From an uncultured Alistipes sp. (GTDB taxonomy: Bacteria > Bacteroidota > Bacteroidia > Bacteroidales > Rikenellaceae): a stretch of DNA of 59,883 nt. A program made the position numbers and the translations under genes. Under the pieces are notes generated by a model. The model did no database searches. It was given only the letters and a program-made list of their open reading frames with translations, and had not been told where the DNA came from. Position 1 is the stretch's first letter. Every line of letters begins with the position of its first letter. The stretch is from contig URBK01000019.1 of the NCBI GenBank assembly GCA_900546065.1, positions 1 through 59,883 on the forward strand. The letters are read 5' to 3'. Positions 47,316-56,492 of the stretch are shown here, one piece after another.

Positions 47316-48269
47316 ATGAAATTCAGATATATAATGACTGCTGCGGCTCTGCTCGGTCTCGTTGCCTGCAACGAGAACAAGGTCTTCGAGAAGGAGCAGT
47401 ATAAGAATGTCTTCGGTTTCATCAGTGACACCGAAAACATGAACAGCAAGGTTTTCAGTCTTCACAAGACCGAGTCGGAAGGTTATCTGGCCTTTTCGAT
47501 GGGCGGCACCAACAACATCACGGAGGATGTGACGGTGAACATCGTCGAAGATCCCGAGTTGATCGAGACGTACAACCGCAACAACTACGATCAGGAGGTT
47601 GCCAAGTATGCCAAGCCCATGCCCAAGGACAAGTATGAGATCACGTCGATGCAGTGTGTCATCAAGGCCGGGGAGACTGGAGGCGTTATCCCCGTTAAGA
47701 TTCGTCCTGCGGGGCTTTCGCCCGACACGACCTATCTGATACCGGTGCGTGTCGATACCTACGATCGTTGTGAGATCAATCCCGAGAAGAGCTATCTTCT
47801 CTACAAGGTTCTTATCGAGAACCGTTGGGCTGTCGGTGACGGAACGACGAGCTATACGCTTCGCGGCAAGCGCCGCATTCTGGGTGACCAGTCGGAGCTC
47901 TCGATGCCCGGAACAAAGATTCTCTTCCCGCTGACTGACAAGCGAGTACGTACGATGGTCGGGAACGAGGCCTATGCGGCCGACGAGGAGACGCTCTATC
48001 GCGGCGCCATGATACTCGAAATCGCCGATAACGGCAAGGTCAAGATCCTTCCGTATCGCGACGTAGAGGTCGTGCAGCTCGACAATGAGGATCCCGAGTA
48101 TCCCAACAAGTTCTTTATCGAGGACGACGGATTCAACACCTACAAGACCTTCCTGTTGTGCTACCAGTACACGTTCGAGGGTGTCACCTACGTGATGAAG
48201 GAGGAGTTGCGTCTGCAGTTCAATCCCGACGATGAGGAAGACTATGAAGATGACCCTGTTGAAGAATAA
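47316..48269 (+). CDS. DUF4361/BT3987-like surface lipoprotein
   Basis: A 317-residue lipoprotein (lipobox GLVAC, Cys18). It has the N-terminal beta domain (VFGFISDTENMNSKVFSLHKTESEGYLAFSMGG), an EITSMQCVIKAGETGGVIPVKIRPAGLSPDTTYLIPVRVD segment typical of DUF1735-like domains, and a C-terminal DUF4361-like domain. It ends in an acidic tail (PDDEEDYEDDPVEE). It lies between susD and a Big-domain lipoprotein, the place where surface glycan-binding proteins usually are. No catalytic residues are seen. Confidence 0.75.
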   Translation: MKFRYIMTAAALLGLVACNENKVFEKEQYKNVFGFISDTENMNSKVFSLHKTESEGYLAFSMGGTNNITEDVTVNIVEDPELIETYNRNNYDQEVAKYAKPMPKDKYEITSMQCVIKAGETGGVIPVKIRPAGLSPDTTYLIPVRVDTYDRCEINPEKSYLLYKVLIENRWAVGDGTTSYTLRGKRRILGDQSELSMPGTKILFPLTDKRVRTMVGNEAYAADEETLYRGAMILEIADNGKVKILPYRDVEVVQLDNEDPEYPNKFFIEDDGFNTYKTFLLCYQYTFEGVTYVMKEELRLQFNPDDEEDYEDDPVEE

Positions 48270-48286
48270 CTTAACAACCGAGTACA

Positions 48287-49345
48287 ATGAAAAGATACAT
48301 ATTTAGTTTAGCTGCTCTGTTCGCCGCTGGCGCATTGACCTTTACGGCGTGCGACAACTATGACAGAACGGAGGTTGATTACGCCATATTTGTCAATCAG
48401 CAGTCTGTCACGATGTTCGTGGGCGAGCAGACCCAGTTGGTTGCCAGTCCCGCAGATGGCGGTACGTTCAACTGGTATACCGATGACGCCGAGATCGCAA
48501 CTGTCGAGAACGGACTTGTGACGGCCGTGGGCGAGGGCGCAACCACGATATATGCCGAGCGTGACGGCATGACCTTCTATGTGGACGTGACGGTCCAGAA
48601 CAAGATTGTGCTTACCGATATAAAGCTCAATTCGTATGATCTGCAGCTCACCATAGGCAGCACCTTCGAGATGTCGGTCGAGATGGTGCCCATCGATGCA
48701 AATGACGTATCACTCTCGGATTTCGAGTGGTGGTCGGATGACGAGGCTGTGGCCCGTGTGAACCTTGCCGGTGAGATTACCGGTGTCGGCGAGGGCAGCA
48801 CTACGGTACATTATCGCAAGGGTACGATCGAGAAGACGGTTTCGGTTTACGTATCGACGACGCTTCCGTTCAACGGCCCGCATATCCTGAGTGCCGAGGC
48901 TCCTCTGGAGTTGTGGTTCCGCGACTTCGATATGGGCGGCAAGAATGTGGCCTTCTTTGACAACTCGTCGGGCAACAGCGGCGGCAGCACCTATCGTTCG
49001 GACGGTGGCGACACCAACAGTGCCGATGTGGATATCGAGGGTGCCGGCAATATCGGTTACACGGCTTCGGGCGAGTGGCTCCTCTACACGGTTGATGTGC
49101 AGGATGCCGGAACCTACTCAGTGGTTGTAAGTGCCTCGGGTAATGGCGGTACATGCTATGTTGAGGTAGACGGCGTGAATGTCACCGGTGATCTTACGCT
49201 TAACGCTACGCCGGGCGGATGGGGCGATTACCAGCCCAATGCTCCGTTCGAGCTTGAGTTGACCGAGGGCATGCACAAGATCAAGTTCTACATGAGCAAT
49301 GCCGCATACAACATTAACTTCTGGACGTTTACGTACAAGGAGTAA
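48287..49345 (+). CDS. Big-domain and CBM6-like surface lipoprotein
   Basis: A 352-residue lipoprotein (lipobox FTAC). Two bacterial Ig-like (Big_2) domains follow: NQQSVTMFVGEQTQLVASPADGG...ATVENGLVTAVGEGATTIYAERDG, and LNSYDLQLTIGSTFEMSVEMVP...GEITGVGEGSTTVHYRKG. The C-terminal 150 residues look like a CBM6-type jelly roll (AEAPLELWFRDFDMGGKNVAFFDNSSGN to HKIKFYMSNAAYNINFWTFTYKE; the GYTASGEWLLYTVDVQDAGTYSVVVSAS segment is typical). It is the last gene of the first locus, probably a glycan-binding subunit. Confidence 0.82.
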   Translation: MKRYIFSLAALFAAGALTFTACDNYDRTEVDYAIFVNQQSVTMFVGEQTQLVASPADGGTFNWYTDDAEIATVENGLVTAVGEGATTIYAERDGMTFYVDVTVQNKIVLTDIKLNSYDLQLTIGSTFEMSVEMVPIDANDVSLSDFEWWSDDEAVARVNLAGEITGVGEGSTTVHYRKGTIEKTVSVYVSTTLPFNGPHILSAEAPLELWFRDFDMGGKNVAFFDNSSGNSGGSTYRSDGGDTNSADVDIEGAGNIGYTASGEWLLYTVDVQDAGTYSVVVSASGNGGTCYVEVDGVNVTGDLTLNATPGGWGDYQPNAPFELELTEGMHKIKFYMSNAAYNINFWTFTYKE

Positions 49346-49365
49346 CGCTGCGGCAAAACAATCGG

Positions 49366-49397
49366 GGAGGCGAATGAAAATTCGCCTCCTTTTTTTG
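49366..49397 (+). terminator. Terminator of the first SusC/D locus
   Basis: A perfect 10-bp stem GGAGGCGAAT-GAAA-ATTCGCCTCC followed by seven T. Confidence 0.95.
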
Positions 49398-49803
49398 TAA
49401 GGTCGGCTCCGAGAGTGGGGTTGGTGTGTGTGAATACCTATGTGTTCCCGAGACGGCCGTATTACCGATATTACTTTGTGTATATGCCGGTAGGTTGTGC
49501 GAAGGGCGTATCTTGCGGGTTCGAGATGAGGTCTGAATATACGTGCCTGAGATGTGGATTGAAGATATGTGAGTATTACGTGTCGAAGATGTGTGTCGAG
49601 AATGGGTGTCGAGGAGAAGAGTATGGAATGTGAGTCATGTGAGTTGGAAAGATAGTCGGAGGCGTGTGTTGAAGACGTGGATGGGAAATGTCTGAGGGAA
49701 AGAGAGCGGGTGTGGAAGCAGAAGTAGGAGACAGAAAGGGAAGGGTGGTGTCGTTTGCCGCAAGTGCGGGTATGGTTTCTGCTGCGTGGAAGGTATGGGT
49801 ATG
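49398..49803. other. Non-coding purine-rich region between the first SusC/D locus and rplT
   Basis: About 400 bases with strong strand asymmetry: the plus strand is G+A and GT rich (for example GTGTCGAAG-like units repeated at 49577-49620). The longest open frames here are low-complexity and have no start signals, so no gene is called. Confidence 0.5.
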
Positions 49804-49831
49804 AAAAAAGCGGGATGCATTTGCATCCCGC
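49804..49831 (-). terminator. rpmI-rplT terminator
   Basis: A palindromic hairpin GCGGGATGCA-TT-TGCATCCCGC; on the minus strand it is followed by TTTTTT, about 85 bases after rplT. Confidence 0.85.
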
Positions 49832-49915
49832 TTTGCTTCGACCGTCTCGGCGTCCACGAGGGACAACGTAGCGATCGTCTGCCGACGGAGGAGTCACCCC
49901 CCCCCTGCGGACAGG

Positions 49916-50260
49916 CTATTTAACTGCGTTAACTATTGCTTCGAAAGCCTTGGGCTCGTTGAGCGCCAGATCTGCCAGAACCTTGCGGTTCAGGGCGACG
50001 CCTTTGGCGTTAACCTTACCCATGAATTCAGAATAGGTCATACCGTAGGTACGAGCGGCGGCGTTGATACGCGTGATCCACAGTGAACGGTAAGTCCTCT
50101 TTTTGATCTGGCGGTGTGCGTATGCAAACTGCAGACCTTTCTCGACAGTGTTTTTGGCTACTGTCCAAACGTTTCCCCTTGAACCAAAGTTACCCTTGGC
50201 AAGCTTCAAAACCTTTTTTCTCCTTGCGCGTGACGCAACAGCGTTAACTGAACGTGGCAT
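49916..50260 (-). CDS. rplT: 50S ribosomal protein L20
   Basis: A 114-residue ribosomal protein essential for 50S assembly. It begins [42 protein letters not shown] and contains [28 protein letters not shown], the signature of L20. It follows rpmI by about 105 bases on the same strand. Between its stop and the terminator lies a run of nine C (49897-49905). Confidence 0.98.
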   Translation of the reverse strand: MPRSVNAVASRARRKKVLKLAKGNFGSRGNVWTVAKNTVEKGLQFAYAHRQIKKRTYRSLWITRINAAARTYGMTYSEFMGKVNAKGVALNRKVLADLALNEPKAFEAIVNAVK

Positions 50261-50366
50261 AGTAAATAAGTTTTTGATGGAACTCGCAGCGGCACGATTC
50301 TCTCGTACTCTTTGGGGCTGCTTTGTCCCGCATTAATTTGTTAATAAAAAAGTTTCCGGCGGTCGG

Positions 50367-50561
50367 TTACTTTACGAGCAGGCTCTTGATCTTGGCCTCG
50401 TCGGCAGCCGACACGGTCGAAGCGTAGCAGAGATTGCGCTTCTGTTTCTTAGTCTTTTTGGTCAGGATGTGACTGTGATAAGCGTGCTTGCGCTTGATCT
50501 TACCTGTGCCGGTGAAAGTAAAGCGTTTCTTTGCAGCGGCATTAGTTTTCATTTTTGGCAT
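50367..50561 (-). CDS. rpmI: 50S ribosomal protein L35
   Basis: A 64-residue basic ribosomal protein: [44 protein letters not shown]. It is first in the rpmI-rplT pair. No infC precedes it, although infC is normally the neighbour; instead there is a promoter (-7 TATCTTTG, 50597-50604) and a 720-base gap to the next gene. Confidence 0.98.
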   Translation of the reverse strand: MPKMKTNAAAKKRFTFTGTGKIKRKHAYHSHILTKKTKKQKRNLCYASTVSAADEAKIKSLLVK

Positions 50562-50596
50562 TTTTCGAAAAAGTTAATTTAGTTAAACATAGCGTG

Positions 50597-50604
50597 CAAA
50601 GATA
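50597..50604 (-). promoter_or_regulatory. rpmI-rplT -7 box
   Basis: TATCTTTG on the minus strand, about 36 bases before the rpmI ATG; the upstream spacer contains nine consecutive A (minus strand). Confidence 0.65.
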
Positions 50605-51085
50605 CGCTTTTTTTTTGAATATGTGCGCGGCGAGGATATTTTTTACGTCGGCGGTGAGGCCATAGGTCGCCATGTTTTGCCTGAAAAGGATGTGAAGATA
50701 GCGTAACTCGGGCGATTCAGATGCCGGCATTACGGTCGGGAACGGCTGGTGTCGTCGGCTTTGGAGGATGTTTGTCGACTTCGTTGTTTGATGTGGATAA
50801 AAGGGAACTTTTTTTCTGAGATTACATTGGTGCGTGATTCGAGCAGGCAACCAAAAACACTTTCATTATTAAATATTTTATCTATTCTGGGTCGCGATTA
50901 TTATTTGCGTCCTTTTTTTGTTGTAATCGTATTTTTCGGGGCAAAACGGACTTTCGTTGTTGAAATTATTTAAAAATAAAAATCATATCATGCGTTTAGT
51001 GCTGGAAATCAATGTGTAACGCACGAAAGTGGACCTTTTAATAAATTTGCTAACGAAAAAATGTTACCGTCAGAAGTAAGAAAAA

Positions 51086-51116
51086 TTTGCAAGCATAAAA
51101 TTAAATATTAAATTTG
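51086..51116 (+). promoter_or_regulatory. Promoter of the second SusC/D locus
   Basis: -33 TTTG (51086-51089), 19-bp spacer, -7 TAAATTTG (51109-51116), full consensus. The leader to the ATG at 51282 is about 160 bases. Confidence 0.8.
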
Positions 51117-51281
51117 CATTACCGAAACTTCAACCGACATAGTACTCGTAAGAGCAAAAAATTGATGTTCGTTTTGCTTGTGGAGTGCATGTCGTGTTTA
51201 TGTTAATGGGGAAACGGTTGTCGAGCCCGTTTGTAAAAAAAAGTCTCGACACTAACCTTTTTTTAACCTAATTATTAAATT

Positions 51282-54200
51282 ATGGTCAATTTCTACTCAT
51301 TCTCAAAGAATGTAGGGGGGGGGAAATTCCGAAATTCTGTGATTTCAGTATTTACCGTTGTATTGTTATGCTTTTCGGTAAATGCCAATGCGCAGAATAT
51401 AACCGTTACGGGTACTGTTACTGACGCTAACGGCCCGATGGTCGGAGTTGCCGTAATCGAGAAGGGTAACGAAACCAATGGTGTCGCTACCGATGTCGAC
51501 GGTAAATATTCAATTCAGGTTCCCGCCTCTGCCGAGATTGTATTCGAGAGCCTCGGATATCAATCGCAGACGATCAAGGTCGGATCGAAGACCGTGATCA
51601 ATGTCAAGATGGAAGAGAGCGCGCAGCGTCTGGACGACGTTGTGGTTACTGCTTACGGTACCCAGAAGCGAGCCTCGATCGTAGGTGCCATTCAGACGGT
51701 GGAGCCTGAAAGTCTGGATGTCGGTACTACAGCCAATCTGAGTAACAACCTTGCAGGTCAGATTGCGGGTATCATTGCCTACAAGCCTTCGGGTGAGCCG
51801 GGATATGATGCTTCGAGCTTCTGGATCCGCGGTATTTCGTCTTATCAGGGTACCACCACGCCGCTTGTGCTTGTCGACGGTATCGAGCGTACGCTCGATG
51901 ACCTCGATGTCGAGCAGATCGAGTCGTTCTCGGTGCTGAAGGATGCATCGGCGAGCGCCATGTACGGTGTGCGCGGTGCCAACGGTGTTATCGTCATCAC
52001 GACCAAGCGCGGTAAGATCGGTAAGCCGAGTGTAAACTTTCGTATCGAGCAGTCTATCCAGACGCCGACGCAGCTTCCCGAGTTCGCTGGAGCGGCCGAC
52101 TACATGGATCTCTTGAACGAACTTTATGCCGAGGAGAAGGGTGCCGGTTCGTATGTTTACGCACCTACGGTCATCGAGCGTACGCGTACGGGTTATGACC
52201 CCGAGCTCTATCCCGACGTGAACTGGCTTGAGGCCATCACAACCAACCTTGCCGAGAATACGCGCGCCACGCTGAATGTGAACGGCGGTAGCGAAATCCT
52301 GCGTTACTCGTTGGTTGCGACCTATTTCCGCGAGCATGGCATCATGGCCGTCGATCCGAATGTGGACTTCGATACGGCTACTCGTCTGAACAAGTTCACG
52401 GTACGTTCTAACGTTGACGTGAACATCACGAAGACCACGTTGCTCGGTATCAGCATCGGCGGTTATCTGCAGCAGCTTCGCAAGAGTGCCCAGTCGACCG
52501 ATACGGCATTCGATATAGCATTCCAGACTCCGAGCTTCGTGCACCCGCCCATCTATGAGAACGGCGCAATTCCTATCCGCTCGGGCCGTAACAACCCGTG
52601 GGCCGAGCAGACCCAGAAGGGTTACTCGCGTGTGACCGACTCGAAACTCGAGACTCTCGTTACGCTCGACCAGAAGCTGGACTTCATCACCGACGGCCTG
52701 TCGCTGAACGTGAAGTTCGCATTCGATAACTACCAGAGCAAGACTCTTACCCGTAGCAAGACTCCCGATTATTATAATGTAGCCACGACGCGTGACGAGA
52801 ATGGAGAGCTGATCCTCGACATCGAGAACTACGGACAGGAGTTCCTCGGAACCGAGGCAAGCGGTACCTACGGAAACAACCGTACCTACCTCGAGGGAAG
52901 CATCCACTACAACCGCACCTTCGGTGAGAAGCACAATGTGGAGGGACTGTTGCTCTACATGCAGGACAGCTACGACAGCGGCAGCTACCAGCCCTATCGT
53001 CATCAGGGATTCTCTGGCCGTCTCTCTTACAACTATGACAACCGTTACGTAGCCGAGTTCAACTTCGGTTACAACGGATCGGAGAACTTCGCCAAGGGTC
53101 AGCGTTACGGATTCTTCCCGTCGGGAGCAATCGGCTGGATCATCTCGGAGGAGCCTTTCTTCAAGCCCGCCAAGCATATCTTCTCGACGTTGAAGCTGCG
53201 TGCATCGTTGGGTCTGGCCGGTAATGACCAGATCGGAGGTCGCCGTTTCGCATACATCACCACCATCAACGAGGGTCAGGACGGCTATACGTGGGGCTAC
53301 ACGGGCGGTTACTCGCGCAACGGTGTCACCGAGGGTGATCCGGGTATCAGCGACCTGTCATGGGAGACCGTGCGCAAGGCCAATGTCGGTATCGAGATCG
53401 GTCTGTTCAACGAATTCAACCTGCAGTTCGATATCTTCGACGAGTATCGTACCGATATTTTCATCCAGCGTTCGTCGATACCTACGCAGAACGGTTTCAT
53501 CAACACTCCGTATGCCAACTACGGTATCGTGGACAACAAGGGATTCGAGGCATCGCTTTCGTGGAGCCACCGTTTCAACAAGGACTTCTATCTGCAGTTG
53601 CGCGGTACGGCATCTTACGCCAAGAACTGGGTTCGCGAGCGTGACGAGGCCGAGTCTCTGAAGGGAACCTATCGTAGCGCCACGAACCGTTCGGTGAACG
53701 AGCACTACGGATACGTTGCATTGCGCCTCTATGAGGACAGCGATTTCATCAACGGCGCGCTCGATCCGTCGCTGCCGCAGCCTGAGCTCGGTGCCGATCC
53801 CATGCCGGGAGATATCATGTATCAGGACCTTAACGGCGACGGTGTGATTACGGCCATGGACCAGACCTATATGGGTCATACGACTGCTCCGCGCTTCGTA
53901 TACGGTTTCGGCGGTAACTTCATCTACAAGAACTTCGATTTCAACGTCTTCTTCCAGGGCGTAGGCGATGCATACAAGGTTATCGGCGGTGGTTCGAACT
54001 ACTTCCTGCCCGGCTCGGGTCAGGGTATTCTTGGTAACCCCTATTCGAACTATCAGGATCGCTGGACCGTGGATAATCCTTCGCAGGATGTCTTCTGGCC
54101 GCGTCTGCACTACACCTCTACTATCAATAACCTGTCTTCGACGTGGTGGCTCAAGAACATGTCGTTCTTGCGCCTGAAGAACGTCGAGATCGGTTACAGC

Positions 54201-54377
54201 CTTCCCAAGTCGTGGGTAGAGAAGGTGCGTCTGAAGAAGCTCCGCGTATATGTAAGCGGTAATGACCTGTTGACCTTCTCAGGATTCAAACTCTGGGATC
54301 CCGAGATCGATACGAATACCGGTCTTCGTTACCCGGGAATGAAATCGGTTGTGTTCGGTATTGATTTGAACTTCTAA
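51282..54377 (+). CDS. susC: SusC/RagA-type TonB-dependent transporter (second locus), with a poly-G tract near its start
   Basis: A 1031-residue outer-membrane importer. The N-terminal signal segment ends NANAQ (about residue 38). Then come the carboxypeptidase-like domain (ITVTGTVTDANGPMVGVAVIEKGNETNGVATDVDGKYSI), the TonB-box-like LDDVVVTAYGTQKR, the plug (IRGISSYQGTTTPLVLVDGIER; IESFSVLKDASASAMYGVRGANGVIVITTKRGK) and a barrel ending YPGMKSVVFGIDLNF. Codons 12-14 are GGG-GGG-GGG, a run of nine G (51315-51323). With eight G translation would stop after about 19 residues, and with ten G after about 46, so gain or loss of one G would switch the gene off. The ATG at 51282 is the only good start before the signal sequence. 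The SusD gene follows 20 bases later. Confidence 0.95.
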   Translation: MVNFYSFSKNVGGGKFRNSVISVFTVVLLCFSVNANAQNITVTGTVTDANGPMVGVAVIEKGNETNGVATDVDGKYSIQVPASAEIVFESLGYQSQTIKVGSKTVINVKMEESAQRLDDVVVTAYGTQKRASIVGAIQTVEPESLDVGTTANLSNNLAGQIAGIIAYKPSGEPGYDASSFWIRGISSYQGTTTPLVLVDGIERTLDDLDVEQIESFSVLKDASASAMYGVRGANGVIVITTKRGKIGKPSVNFRIEQSIQTPTQLPEFAGAADYMDLLNELYAEEKGAGSYVYAPTVIERTRTGYDPELYPDVNWLEAITTNLAENTRATLNVNGGSEILRYSLVATYFREHGIMAVDPNVDFDTATRLNKFTVRSNVDVNITKTTLLGISIGGYLQQLRKSAQSTDTAFDIAFQTPSFVHPPIYENGAIPIRSGRNNPWAEQTQKGYSRVTDSKLETLVTLDQKLDFITDGLSLNVKFAFDNYQSKTLTRSKTPDYYNVATTRDENGELILDIENYGQEFLGTEASGTYGNNRTYLEGSIHYNRTFGEKHNVEGLLLYMQDSYDSGSYQPYRHQGFSGRLSYNYDNRYVAEFNFGYNGSENFAKGQRYGFFPSGAIGWIISEEPFFKPAKHIFSTLKLRASLGLAGNDQIGGRRFAYITTINEGQDGYTWGYTGGYSRNGVTEGDPGISDLSWETVRKANVGIEIGLFNEFNLQFDIFDEYRTDIFIQRSSIPTQNGFINTPYANYGIVDNKGFEASLSWSHRFNKDFYLQLRGTASYAKNWVRERDEAESLKGTYRSATNRSVNEHYGYVALRLYEDSDFINGALDPSLPQPELGADPMPGDIMYQDLNGDGVITAMDQTYMGHTTAPRFVYGFGGNFIYKNFDFNVFFQGVGDAYKVIGGGSNYFLPGSGQGILGNPYSNYQDRWTVDNPSQDVFWPRLHYTSTINNLSSTWWLKNMSFLRLKNVEIGYSLPKSWVEKVRLKKLRVYVSGNDLLTFSGFKLWDPEIDTNTGLRYPGMKSVVFGIDLNF
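51315..51323 (+). repeat. Homopolymeric tract of nine G inside the second SusC gene
   Basis: Nine consecutive G at codons 12-14, the type of tract that mutates by slipped-strand mispairing. Confidence 0.95.
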
Positions 54378-54397
54378 TCGGTAACAATTCAAGGATT

Positions 54398-56473
54398 ATG
54401 AGAATATATAAATATATTTTGGTTCTGGTAGTGGCGATGTCGACGATGACCTCGTGCAACTACCTCGATAAGGAGCCCGATACCGAGCTTACGTTGGATA
54501 TGGTATTCGACGATAAGGTCCGTATGGAGGGTTGGTTGGCCTATGTCTATTCGGGTCTGCCGGATCCCCTGTGGGGCTACACCAACAAGTACGGCTGTGC
54601 TGCGTTGGCCGATGACCTGCGCCCCTCATATCTGTGGTATCAGTGGAGTTGGGACTGCAACCAGCGTGCCATCGGTATGTGGGCTACCAACACCAGCTGG
54701 AACGGTGACGTTTGGGCCAATATGCCCCGAAAGATCCGTGAGGCCAAGATCTTTATGGAGAATGTCCACACCATCGACTCGGATAACGTATATCAGAGCG
54801 ATGTGGACAATATGAAACTCGAGTGCCGTGCGCTTATCGCATACTACTATTGGTGGTTCCTCTACTGGTACGGACCGTGCCCGTTTGATCCCGAATCGCC
54901 TTCGGTGCCTTCGTCGACGCCTATCGACGAGTTGAAGTATGGTCAGGAGCCTTGGGATACGGTTGTTGATTGGCTCGACAACGAGCTCAAGACGGTAGGC
55001 GACTTGCTTCCGGTAGAGTACTCGGAGAGTGACAAGTTCGGCCGCATCAACCGCTTCTTCTGCTACTGTACGCGTGCCCGTATGTTGCTCTTCAACGCCA
55101 GCCCGCTGGTGAACGGCAACCCGATGTATTACGATCACGTTAACCACGAGGGTGTGAAACTCTTCCCGCAGAGCTACGATGCCAACAAGTGGCAGCGTGC
55201 GTTGGAGGCCAACAAGGCCGTCATCGATCTGGCTGAGGAGTACGGATATGAGTTGTTCAAGGTTTACAACGACGATGGTACGATCGATCCCTTTATGTCG
55301 CTGTTGGGTGGAGCTACGTCTCCGTTCAACCCGCAGGGCGGTAACAACCGCGAGGTTCTGTTCGCTCGTCCTTCGGTCTCTTACACCACGTGGGTTGCAT
55401 ACAACACTCCTTACGGATACAAGGGTAACGGCGGTATGAGCGTATCGCAGTCGTTGGTCGACGCCTTTGCCTTGAGTAACGGTATCTATCCGTTCGATCC
55501 TCTTGACGGCGAGTATGAGGGTGACTATTATCAGAAGGATGCCAACGGTTACAAGACCATTCCCGTTATCAATCCCGATGCTACTCAGGCCGGATATTCG
55601 GAGACTGCATTTGCCACGGATCCCGTATATCGCAAGACGAAGTGGTCGGGTTCGCAGGATGTGCGTGACGACGGTACGGCTATGATCACCGATGCCAATA
55701 CCTATATGATGTATGTCAATCGTGAGCCTCGTTTCTACCTTACCACGAAGTATAACGAGATGTGGTTTGTTCCGGGCAAGCGTAAGTGCTGCTTCTATAA
55801 CAGTGCCTACCTTGATGCCGGTCAGACTTTCGAGGATCTGGTAGGCCATACGTCTAACGATAACAATGGTACGCACGATGCGCCCAACAACGGTTATCTT
55901 GCCAATAAGGCCGTCAAGCCGGGTGATGATAACCTGAACGGCAGCTTCGTATACCAGCAGGGTAAGTTCTACGGTCTGGCCGAGTTCTATCTCAACTATG
56001 TAGAGTGTCTGAATCAGGTCGAGCCCGGAAACTCGGATATTCTGAAGTACTTGAACCTTATTCGTGAGCGTGCAGGTGTGCCCAAGTACACGTGGGGAGC
56101 CGCAGGCGAGGATGAGATACAGGTGCCGTCGGATCAGGAGTCGATGGATCGTTTGATCAAGCGTGAGCGCCGCGTGGAGCTTTGCGTCGATGATTCGAAC
56201 ATCCGTTGGTCGGATCTCCGTCGTTGGATGATGATGGAGGAGGTTTGCGACGGTCAGGATTACTACCACGGTGGTATGAACTTCACCGGAACGAAGCGTT
56301 CGACCGACAAGAACGATCCTCGTGCCTTCTACGTGCGTACCGCTAACGGTCTTCCGCGCGTATGGAAGGAGGAGTACTATTGGATGCCTATCTTCCAGAC
56401 AGAGATCGATAAGAACGAGAATCTCGTGCAGCTTCCCTTCTGGGAGGATGCCGCTACCGATGATGGCGAATAG
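54398..56473 (+). CDS. susD: SusD/RagB-type lipoprotein (second locus)
   Basis: A 691-residue lipoprotein (lipobox MTSC) and partner of the upstream SusC. Family features: LECRALIAYYYWWFLYWYGPCPF, FFCYCTRARMLLFNASPLVNGNP, AEFYLNYVECLNQVEPGNS, LNLIRERAGVP, and DRLIKRERRVELCVDDSNIRWSDLRRWMMME. It ends in WMPIFQTEIDKNENLVQLPFWE. The many Trp and Tyr residues are consistent with glycan binding. It is 20 bases after susC and 19 bases before the SusE-like gene. Confidence 0.95.
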   Translation: MRIYKYILVLVVAMSTMTSCNYLDKEPDTELTLDMVFDDKVRMEGWLAYVYSGLPDPLWGYTNKYGCAALADDLRPSYLWYQWSWDCNQRAIGMWATNTSWNGDVWANMPRKIREAKIFMENVHTIDSDNVYQSDVDNMKLECRALIAYYYWWFLYWYGPCPFDPESPSVPSSTPIDELKYGQEPWDTVVDWLDNELKTVGDLLPVEYSESDKFGRINRFFCYCTRARMLLFNASPLVNGNPMYYDHVNHEGVKLFPQSYDANKWQRALEANKAVIDLAEEYGYELFKVYNDDGTIDPFMSLLGGATSPFNPQGGNNREVLFARPSVSYTTWVAYNTPYGYKGNGGMSVSQSLVDAFALSNGIYPFDPLDGEYEGDYYQKDANGYKTIPVINPDATQAGYSETAFATDPVYRKTKWSGSQDVRDDGTAMITDANTYMMYVNREPRFYLTTKYNEMWFVPGKRKCCFYNSAYLDAGQTFEDLVGHTSNDNNGTHDAPNNGYLANKAVKPGDDNLNGSFVYQQGKFYGLAEFYLNYVECLNQVEPGNSDILKYLNLIRERAGVPKYTWGAAGEDEIQVPSDQESMDRLIKRERRVELCVDDSNIRWSDLRRWMMMEEVCDGQDYYHGGMNFTGTKRSTDKNDPRAFYVRTANGLPRVWKEEYYWMPIFQTEIDKNENLVQLPFWEDAATDDGE

Positions 56474-56492
56474 TTTTGATTAACGCAAAAAA

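Larger units (their letters stand above)
50562..51281. other. Intergenic region between rpmI and the second SusC gene
   Basis: About 720 AT-rich bases holding two divergent promoters. The rpmI -7 box TATCTTTG is at 50597-50604 (minus), with a run of nine T at 50608-50616 in its spacer region. The second SusC/D promoter is at 51086-51116 (plus). The stretch 50640-51080 has no convincing gene. Confidence 0.55.

Noticed and set aside
49118..49897. Long open frame on the minus strand
   Set aside because: It overlaps the end of the Big-domain gene and a low-complexity stretch, with no start signal or family feature.
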